The notes under the pieces were generated by a model. The model made no database searches. It was not told the DNA's origin and saw only the letters and a list, made by a program, of their open reading frames with translations. A program made the translations under genes and the position numbers. From Brevibacterium marinum (lineage in GTDB: Bacteria > Actinomycetota > Actinomycetes > Actinomycetales > Brevibacteriaceae), in assembly GCF_011927955.1 (NCBI RefSeq), contig NZ_JAATJN010000001.1, positions 2,976,001 to 3,040,000 of the forward strand: a DNA stretch of 64,000 nucleotides, given 5' to 3'. Numbering within the stretch: the stretch's first letter is position 1; each line of letters starts with the position of its first letter. Shown here in pieces: positions 56,797 through 64,000 of the stretch.

Positions 56797-59442
56797 ATGA
56801 ACACACCTGCCTTTTCGGACTCGACGCATGAGTCAGTGAACCTGCCGGACAAGCCGGCTCTTGAAGGACTTCGGGACAAGTGGGACGCCGCATGGAGCGA
56901 GAACGGAGTCTATGCCTTCGACGTCGACACCGATCGCGAGCAGGTCTACTCCATCGACACTCCCCCGCCCACTGCCTCGGGCTCTCTGCATGTCGGCCAT
57001 GTCTTCTCCTATACGCAGACGGACATCATCGCCCGTTATCAGCGTATGCAGGGCAAGAACGTGTTCTATCCGCTGGGGTGGGACGACAACGGCCTTCCGA
57101 CCGAGCGACGGGTCCAGAACTACTACGGCGTGACCTGTGACCCGACGCAGAGCTACGACCCCGGCTTCCAGCCGCCGGCCAAGCCGGCGAAGAACTCCCG
57201 AGACTTCGTCAAGATCTCTCGCCGGAACTTCATCGAACTCTGTGAGACGCTGTCGGCCGAGGACGAGCGCGTCTTCGAAGATCTCTTCCGATCCACAGGT
57301 CTGTCGGTGGACTGGAACTACACGTACCGCACGATCGACGACACCTCTCGCTCGGTCAGCCAGAGGGCCTTCCTGGCCGACCTGTCGAACGGGCACGCCT
57401 ATTCTCAGGACGCCCCCACGATGTGGGATGTGACGTTCGGCACCGCAGTGGCGCAGGCCGAACTCGAAGATCGTGAGAAGGACGGCGGCTACCACAAGGT
57501 CAACTTCTACCCACAGGGCGCGGACGGCCTGGCCGACATCTCTGCGGAGCCGATCGTCATCCTCACCTCCCGGCCTGAACTCATCCCGGCGGTCGTGGCA
57601 TTGGTCGCTCATCCCGAGGACGAGCGCTACGCCCCCTACTTCGGCACCAACGTCGTCTCGCCCCTGTTCGGCGTCAGCATTGAGGTTCGGGCCCATGAGT
57701 TGGCCAAGTCCGACAAGGGCACGGGAATCGCCATGGTGTGCACCTTCGGCGACCTCACCGACGTCACCTGGTGGCGCGAACTCGACCTTCCCACACGTGC
57801 GGTGATCAATCGCGGCGGTCGCCTCAACCGCGAGGTCCCCGAATGGATCGCCGCGTCGCCGAAGACCGACGCCGTCGCCAACTACGAAAAGCTGGCAGGC
57901 AAGACGACCTTCACCGCCCGCAAGGAGATCGCCGAGATGCTCACCGAGTCCGGTGACCTCATCGGTGAGATCGAAGCGATCACCCACCCTGTCCCGTTCT
58001 ACGAAAAGGGCGACAAGCCCCTCGAAGTGGTCACCTCACGCCAGTGGTACATCCGCAACGGCGGTCGCTCGGCCGAGCTGCGTGATGCGCTCATCGCCCG
58101 GGGGCGTGAGATCGAATGGCATCCGACATTCATGCGCTCGCGCTACGAGAACTGGGTGGAGAACCTCAACGGTGACTGGCTGGTCTCGCGCCAGCGCTAC
58201 TTCGGGGTTCCGATCCCACTGTGGTATCGCCTCGACGCTGTGGGCGAGCCCGACTATTCGGACCCGATCATCCCCGAATCTCTGCCCGTCGATCCCGTCG
58301 CCGAGGTGCCGGCAGGCTTCACCGCCGAGCAGCGTGACGTTGCCGGTGGCTTCACCGCCGATCCCGATGTCCTCGACACCTGGGCGACGTCGTCGCTGAC
58401 TCCGCAGCTGCTGGGCGGCTGGAGCCGAGATGAGGATTTCTTCGCCAAGGTCTTCCCCTTCGACCTGCGCCCTCAAGGCCACGACATCATCCGCACCTGG
58501 CTGTTCTCCACCGTGGTCCGGGCGAACTCGCTCAATGACACGGCTCCGTGGAAGCACGCCGGCCTGTCGGGGTGGATTCTCGATCCGGACCGGAAGAAGA
58601 TGTCGAAGTCCAAGGGCAACGTCGTCGTTCCGTCCGATATCCTCAGCGAGGCCAAGCCGGGATTCGGCCCCGATGCCGTACGCTACTGGGCCGCCAGCGC
58701 CAAGCTCGGCGCCGATACCGCCTACGACGTGACGCAGATGCAGATCGGGCGCCGGCTGGCCATGAAGCTGCTCAACGCTTCGAAGTTCGCACTGGCGCAG
58801 GGAGTCCACTCCGGCCTCATCGGGCAGCTCGGATCCGTCGGCCACGATCTCGACCGGGCATTGCTCACAAAGCTTGCCGGGGTGGTCGAGACCGCTTCGA
58901 CCCACATGTCCGCCTACGACTATGCGCACGCTCTGCGATCTGCGGAGAGCTTCTTCTGGGAGTTCACCGACGACTATGTCGAACTCGTCAAGGACCGGAC
59001 CTACGGCGCCACGAGCGAGGCCGATCAGCTCTCGGCTCACGTCACACTCGCAACGGCTCTCGATGTGCTCCTGCGTCTGTTCGCCCCGATCATGCCCTTC
59101 GTGACCGAAGAGGTGTGGTCGTGGTGGCGGACCGGCTCCGTGCACAGGGCCGAGTGGCCGCAGGACGAGCAGCTGGCCCATCCGGGTTCGTCTGTGGATC
59201 CGGATCTTCTGGGTTCGGTCGCCGCGGTGCTCAGCGAGATCCGCAGGGCGAAGACCGAGGCGAAGGTCTCGCAGAAGACGCAGGTGCGCAGCCTGACGAT
59301 TCAGTCACCGGCTGCCGTCGTCGCAGCCATCGACAGCGCTCGGACGGACCTCACCGCGGCTGGGCGGGTCCAGCACCTCGAGACTGCGGAGCAGGGTGAG
59401 GGGATCACCGTCGCCGCCATCGATTTCGCCGAACAGGTCTGA
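56797..59442 (+). CDS. valS: Valyl-tRNA synthetase (type 2 subfamily)
   Basis: 881 aa from ATG 56797. The HIGH motif is in PPPTASGSLHVGHVFSY and KMSKS in DRKKMSKSKGNVVVP. The segment YPLGWDDNGLPTERRVQNYY is characteristic of the archaeal-like type 2 ValRS found in some actinobacteria and Rickettsia. The editing domain lies in between. The C-terminal coiled coil is short or absent, as usual in this type. I saw no T-box before it. Confidence 0.96.
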   Translation: MNTPAFSDSTHESVNLPDKPALEGLRDKWDAAWSENGVYAFDVDTDREQVYSIDTPPPTASGSLHVGHVFSYTQTDIIARYQRMQGKNVFYPLGWDDNGLPTERRVQNYYGVTCDPTQSYDPGFQPPAKPAKNSRDFVKISRRNFIELCETLSAEDERVFEDLFRSTGLSVDWNYTYRTIDDTSRSVSQRAFLADLSNGHAYSQDAPTMWDVTFGTAVAQAELEDREKDGGYHKVNFYPQGADGLADISAEPIVILTSRPELIPAVVALVAHPEDERYAPYFGTNVVSPLFGVSIEVRAHELAKSDKGTGIAMVCTFGDLTDVTWWRELDLPTRAVINRGGRLNREVPEWIAASPKTDAVANYEKLAGKTTFTARKEIAEMLTESGDLIGEIEAITHPVPFYEKGDKPLEVVTSRQWYIRNGGRSAELRDALIARGREIEWHPTFMRSRYENWVENLNGDWLVSRQRYFGVPIPLWYRLDAVGEPDYSDPIIPESLPVDPVAEVPAGFTAEQRDVAGGFTADPDVLDTWATSSLTPQLLGGWSRDEDFFAKVFPFDLRPQGHDIIRTWLFSTVVRANSLNDTAPWKHAGLSGWILDPDRKKMSKSKGNVVVPSDILSEAKPGFGPDAVRYWAASAKLGADTAYDVTQMQIGRRLAMKLLNASKFALAQGVHSGLIGQLGSVGHDLDRALLTKLAGVVETASTHMSAYDYAHALRSAESFFWEFTDDYVELVKDRTYGATSEADQLSAHVTLATALDVLLRLFAPIMPFVTEEVWSWWRTGSVHRAEWPQDEQLAHPGSSVDPDLLGSVAAVLSEIRRAKTEAKVSQKTQVRSLTIQSPAAVVAAIDSARTDLTAAGRVQHLETAEQGEGITVAAIDFAEQV

Positions 59443-59521
59443 GGACGCACACCTGTTCCAAGTTGAGAACACGAATCTCCGGCCCCCTCACCGCCCGGGC
59501 ACATACGATGGACTCGTCAGC

Positions 59522-59544
59522 CGAAGAAGTACAGGACTTCTTCG
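59522..59544 (+). other. Hairpin directly before the AIM24 gene's ribosome binding region
   Basis: CGAAGAAGT and ACTTCTTCG form a perfect 9-bp stem with a 5-nt loop. It ends two bases before GGAGG (59546-59550), upstream of ATG 59566. It could be a weak valS terminator or affect translation of the next gene. Confidence 0.45.
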
Positions 59545-59565
59545 CGGAGGAAAGGCTCTTGAACC

Positions 59566-60255
59566 ATGAGAAGTGAACTCTTTTCGCAGCGGAACGCGGA
59601 GATTCAGAACCGGGAACGCTGGACCCTGCAGTCGAACAAGATGCTGCGCACTGTGATCACCCCCAATGCGCCGATGATCGCCACGAAGGGCGCCATGGTC
59701 GCCTATCAGGGCGATGTGCACTTCACCCACCAGGGCTCGAAGTCGGTGGGCCAGTTCATGAAGAAGGCCGCCACCGGCGAGGGCGGCAATGTGATGAAGG
59801 CCGAGGGCCACGGGGAGGTGTTCTTCGCCCGTGAGGCCTCGAACATCTTCATGATGGCGCTGGAGGGCCAGCAGGACGCACTGACGGTCAACACCTCGAA
59901 TCTGTTGGCCTTCGACGATGCCCTCAACTGGGAGATCAAACGCATCAAGGGCGGAGTCGGCGCCATGGTCAGCGGCTCGGGACTGTTCAACCTCGAGCTC
60001 AACGGTGTGGGCACCGCCGCCATCTGTTGCAAGGGCGCTCCGATGGTCCTCGACTGCTCACAGCAGCCGACCTTCGTCGACCCGCAGGCCGCCGTGTGCT
60101 GGTCTTCGGCCCTGGCCCCTCAGATCAAGACCGACGTCAGCGTCGGAACCTTCTTCGGCCGGGGCTCGGGGGAATCTGTCCAACTCGCCTTCCACGGGCC
60201 CGGTTTCGTCGTCGTCCAGCCGGCCGAGAACGCCGTCTATTCCGCCCAGGCGTAG
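59566..60255 (+). CDS. AIM24 family protein
   Basis: A 229-aa protein of the AIM24 (beta-sandwich, TRAP-like) family: MLRTVITPNAPMIATKGAMV, MKAEGHGEVFFAREASNIFM, FNLELNGVGTAAICCKGAPM and the C-terminal PGFVVVQPAENAVYS. Bacterial members are often linked to stress or secretion genes, but their action is not known. There is no signal peptide. It is downstream of valS in the same direction. Confidence 0.88.
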   Translation: MRSELFSQRNAEIQNRERWTLQSNKMLRTVITPNAPMIATKGAMVAYQGDVHFTHQGSKSVGQFMKKAATGEGGNVMKAEGHGEVFFAREASNIFMMALEGQQDALTVNTSNLLAFDDALNWEIKRIKGGVGAMVSGSGLFNLELNGVGTAAICCKGAPMVLDCSQQPTFVDPQAAVCWSSALAPQIKTDVSVGTFFGRGSGESVQLAFHGPGFVVVQPAENAVYSAQA

Positions 60256-60272
60256 AGGCCCGCTGCAACACA

Positions 60273-60605
60273 TCAGCTCACGGGAGTCCGCGGATGGTCC
60301 GAGTCCCCGCGCTCGGCTCGATAGCGCTCGAACGTCGGAAAGATCAGCGCCCGGACGCTGACGAGCACGGTGACGAGGGCCCCTCCGCCGGCGGCGGCGA
60401 CAGTCGTGTTCGTCACCTCCGCGACGGATCCGTGCAGCACAACCGGTATTCGGAGACCCCCTGCGACGACGATGAAGACACCCTGCATGCGTCCGCGCAT
60501 GTCGTCGCTGGCGGCGTCCTGCAGCATGTTCGACCGGAACGCGGAGGGGATGATGTCCGCTCCCCCGCCGAGTCCGAGGCCCTTCAGCACCACGACGACG
60601 GCCAG
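60273..60605 (-). pseudogene. C-terminal remnant of an MFS (EntS-like) exporter
   Basis: About 110 residues remain: LKGLGLGGGADIIPSAFRSN, MLQDAASDDMRGRMQGVFIV, and a last membrane span ending FPTFERYRAERG. The DELRGR-like segment before a helix is typical of the second half of enterobactin-exporter-type MFS proteins. A stop lies just upstream in frame and the first about 300 residues are missing, so it is a decayed gene between the AIM24 gene and clpX. Confidence 0.7.
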
Positions 60606-60658
60606 TCCCTGCCCTCAGCGGTCCGGTGTCCGCAAAGAGCCTCATCGACGCAGGAGCG

Positions 60659-61945
<1,287 letters not shown>

Positions 61946-62150
61946 TGTCACAACCTTCCGCCGGGGCATCTGACCCCAACTCTACCGCTCGTGTTTCCTG
62001 TACCTCAATAGCTTCCCATACGAGACTGACACGAGTGATCAGACCCGCCGTTCGGTGTGTCGCAGAAGGTGAGCACAGCGAAGCCGTCGAGGGTGCCCAA
62101 ACTACTCGGCGCCGCATCGGGAGGCAACTCGGAGTCGTGGACGCAAACGA

Positions 62151-62177
62151 GCCCGGACGGCGCTGCGCCGTCCGGGC
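62151..62177 (-). terminator. Stem-loop terminator after clpP2
   Basis: GCCCGGACGGCG pairs perfectly with its complement over 12 bp around a 3-nt loop (CTG), 20 bp past the clpP2 stop. It separates the clpP1-clpP2 operon from clpX. Confidence 0.8.
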
Positions 62178-62196
62178 CCGATCGTCGACGTCGGTC

Positions 62197-62847
62197 TCAG
62201 ACGTCTTTGCGAGAGGTCAGCACCTGGTCGACGAGACCGTAGTCCTTCGCCTGCTCGGCTGTCAGGAAGAGGTCGCGCTCGATGTCGTTCGAAACCTGTT
62301 CCGGCGACTTGTCGGAGTGGTCGGACAGGGTCGTCTCCAACCACTGGCGCATGCGGAAGACCTCAGCGGCCTGGATCTCGATGTCCGAGGCCTGCCCCTG
62401 CCCCTGGCCCTCCATCGCCGGCTGGTGGATGAGGACTCGAGCGTTGGGCAGCGCCAGACGCTTGCCGGGTGCGCCGGCGGCGAGCAGAACCGCAGCTGCC
62501 GAGGCGGCCTGACCGAGGCAGACCGTCTGGATCTCCGGCTTGATGTACTGCATCGTGTCGTAGATCGCGGTCATGGCCGTGAACGAGCCGCCCGGTGAAT
62601 TGATGTAGAGCGTGATGTCGCGGTCCGGATCCTGCGATTCGAGGACCAGCAACTGGGCCATGACGTCATCGGCGCTCGTGTCGTCGACCTGGACGCCCAG
62701 GAAGATGACGCGGTCGTCGAAGAGCTTCGTGTAGGGGTCCTGGCGTTTGAAGCCGTAGGGAGTCCGCTCCTCGAACTGCGGCATCACATAGCGCGACTGC
62801 GGCATGTTCCCGGCGGTTGATCCTGGCATAAAGTTCATTGAATTCAT
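62197..62847 (-). CDS. clpP2: ATP-dependent Clp protease proteolytic subunit ClpP2
   Basis: 216 aa. The catalytic Ser is in [20 protein letters not shown], His in [20 protein letters not shown] and Asp in [20 protein letters not shown]. The handle [20 protein letters not shown] is conserved. Ala and Ala-Ala replace the usual Met-Gly after the Ser, as in actinobacterial ClpP2. The heteromeric ClpP1P2 is essential in relatives. It starts 17 bp after clpP1. Confidence 0.96.
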   Translation of the reverse strand: MNSMNFMPGSTAGNMPQSRYVMPQFEERTPYGFKRQDPYTKLFDDRVIFLGVQVDDTSADDVMAQLLVLESQDPDRDITLYINSPGGSFTAMTAIYDTMQYIKPEIQTVCLGQAASAAAVLLAAGAPGKRLALPNARVLIHQPAMEGQGQGQASDIEIQAAEVFRMRQWLETTLSDHSDKSPEQVSNDIERDLFLTAEQAKDYGLVDQVLTSRKDV

Positions 62848-62864
62848 TCTTCCTTGACTCCCAC

Positions 62865-63476
62865 TCAGTTGTCGGTGACGTCGGACGAACGGGTCACCAT
62901 CTTGTCGATGAAGCCGTAATCGAGGGCTTCCTCGGCGGTGAACCAGTGGTCGCGGTCGTTGTCCTTGAGGATCTGCTCCAGAGACTTGCCCGTCTGTTCG
63001 GCCGTGAGCTCTGCCATCTGCTTCTTCATGTGCAGAATCAGCTCTGCCTGGATCTTGATGTCGGTGGCTGTACCGCCGATGCCGCCGAGCGGCTGGTGCA
63101 TGAGGATGCGGGCGTGCGGGGTGGCGTACCGTTTCCCCGGTGCACCGGACGACAGCAGGAACTGCCCCATCGAGGCGGCCATTCCCATGGCAACCGTCGA
63201 TACGTCCGGATTGATGTACTGCATCGTGTCGTAGATCGCCATTCCCGCGGTGACAGAACCGCCCGGCGAATTGATGTACAGCGAGATGTCCGCGTCGGGA
63301 TCCTCCGCCGCCAGCAGCATCATCTGTGCACAGATCGCATTGGCGTTGGAGTCACGCACTTCCGAACCGAGCCAGATGATGCGCTCTTTGAGCAGACGAT
63401 TGAAGATATGGTCGTCGAGACCCATTGCCCCACCTGCGTCGAGGCCGACGGGCGCTGTCATGTCGTGTGCGCTCAC
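62865..63476 (-). CDS. clpP1: ATP-dependent Clp protease proteolytic subunit ClpP1
   Basis: 203 aa. Ser in [20 protein letters not shown], His in [20 protein letters not shown], Asp in [20 protein letters not shown]. First gene of the clpP1-clpP2 operon, with AGGAGTG before the ATG. A ClgR-type operator lies at 63559-63576 and a -10-like TAGAGT at 63514-63519. Confidence 0.96.
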   Translation of the reverse strand: MSAHDMTAPVGLDAGGAMGLDDHIFNRLLKERIIWLGSEVRDSNANAICAQMMLLAAEDPDADISLYINSPGGSVTAGMAIYDTMQYINPDVSTVAMGMAASMGQFLLSSGAPGKRYATPHARILMHQPLGGIGGTATDIKIQAELILHMKKQMAELTAEQTGKSLEQILKDNDRDHWFTAEEALDYGFIDKMVTRSSDVTDN

Positions 63477-63558
63477 GTTTCACTCCTGTTGGTCTTTGAT
63501 TGGCTTGATATGGACTCTAACTGCTCACCGGTCGGTTTTAGTCCGCCGAAGCGCCCGT

Positions 63559-63576
63559 GTTCGCCATCAGCGTGAT
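63559..63576 (-). promoter_or_regulatory. Candidate ClgR operator upstream of clpP1
   Basis: On the minus strand ATCACGCTGATGGCGAAC agrees at every position with the corynebacterial ClgR consensus as I recall it (WNNWCGCYNANRGCGWWS). It lies 83 bp upstream of the clpP1 start and about 40 bp before a -10-like TAGAGT, a position suited to activation. ClgR activates clp genes under protein-damage stress. Confidence 0.6.
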
Positions 63577-63666
63577 CGCGTCCGGGATTCCCCGGTCCGC
63601 ACGGAGGAACGTCCGCGGCGAGGAACGAGCGAGGCGGCACCTGCGGCGAGCAGGTTGCGTGAATGC

Positions 63667-63705
63667 CGAACGGTGGGCACGGAATCCATCCGTACCCACC
63701 GTTCG
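63667..63705 (-). terminator. Stem-loop terminator after tig
   Basis: CGAACGGTGGG pairs with CCCACCGTTCG, and ACGGA with TCCGT inside after a one-base mismatch, giving a 16-bp near-perfect stem about 30 bp past the tig stop. Confidence 0.8.
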
Positions 63706-63735
63706 ACGATGATCCGCCGCCGAGGCGGTCCGACG

Positions 63736-64000
63736 TCAGTTCTTGTCGTCGACTTCGGCGTCGGTCACGACGACGCTCTCGGAGCCCTCGGCATCCTCGG
63801 GCGCTTCGTCCTCCGGCGGGGAGGTGAATTCCTCCATGTCGATGACATTGCCGTTGGTGTCCTTGACGATGGCGCCCGCGAGGGCGGCGGCCAGCGCCTT
63901 GCGACGTGTGACCTCTCCGACCAGTGCGTTGACCTGCCCGGAGTTGTCCAGCATCTGCGCGAACTCGTTCGGGTTCATTCCGTACTGCTGCGAGGCGGAG
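63736..64000 (-). CDS. tig: Trigger factor, C-terminal end (partial)
   Basis: The frame is open from the window edge to the stop at 63736 (about 87 codons). QQYGMNPNEFAQMLDNSGQV and ALVGEVTRRKALAAALAGA match the C-terminal chaperone arm of trigger factor. A variable acidic tail (EDEAPEDAEGSESVV) follows, as in actinobacterial homologues. The tig-clpP1-clpP2-clpX order is conserved in the group, which supports the name although the N-terminus is outside the window. Confidence 0.88.
   Translation of the reverse strand, partial: SASQQYGMNPNEFAQMLDNSGQVNALVGEVTRRKALAAALAGAIVKDTNGNVIDMEEFTSPPEDEAPEDAEGSESVVVTDAEVDDKN

Overview
The window is high-GC DNA with actinobacterial features: an rsfS-nadD-proA-proB-obgE-rpmA-rplU-rne block, clpX/clpP2/clpP1/tig, a translational-type T-box in front of ileS, DUF3263/DUF2505/DUF4233 proteins and a fused Mrp A-B subunit. 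Gene content and the insertion sequence families point to Micrococcales, probably Brevibacterium or a close relative. The genus is an inference, not something read from a marker gene.

Region 1 (1-24.8 kb) is plastic. After the N-terminal part of an ABC-F ATPase come a DDE (rve) insertion sequence split by an IS630-family copy, a compound ISL3-family element (3999-7188) carrying a GlxA-type regulator and an ABM-domain protein, an MHS-family MFS transporter, an epimerase/DUF2867 protein with DUF3263 and DUF2505 neighbours, a second IS630 copy and a truncated IS110 transposase. A nitrogen block follows: gdhA, a divergent XRE-cupin regulator, amtB and glnK. Then come a third IS630 copy, a frameshifted IS1380 element and a decaying integrative element of small genes, excisionase and tyrosine integrase, which abuts tRNA-Ala(CGC).

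Region 2 (24.8-64 kb) is core-like and almost free of broken genes. It holds an FAD-dependent ferredoxin-reductase-like protein, an AlkB-type dioxygenase, the Mrp Na+/H+ antiporter operon (AB fusion, C, D, E, F, G), a GT4 glycosyltransferase, and a long minus-strand series: histidine phosphatase, rsfS, a disordered membrane-anchored protein, nadD, a 54-aa membrane protein, proA, proB, obgE, rpmA, rplU. After these come chorismate mutase, an alanine/sodium symporter and RNase E/G. VKOR faces the ndk-DUF4233-folC-ileS series, which is led by an Ile T-box. An SDR, an acyltransferase, valS, an AIM24 protein, an MFS remnant, clpX, clpP2-clpP1 with a candidate ClgR operator, and the 3' end of tig complete the window.

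Most notable: (1) the compound ISL3 element has a perfect 8-bp target duplication, so its cargo appears to have moved as one unit; (2) three 1150-bp IS630 copies, all in CTAG sites, differ by only two visible protein changes, and removing one with its TA duplication restores the rve transposase frame exactly; (3) GlnK has Leu instead of Tyr51, the usual modification site, behind a GlnR-like box at amtB; (4) RNase E/G lacks the Zn-link cysteines; (5) a full match to the ClgR consensus lies upstream of clpP1; (6) single-base frameshifts cluster in 21-23.7 kb. I did not find a clearly new defence or biosynthetic system. The best candidates for undescribed biology are the ISL3 cargo module, the small genes of the tRNA-Ala island and the repeat-containing membrane protein next to nadD.
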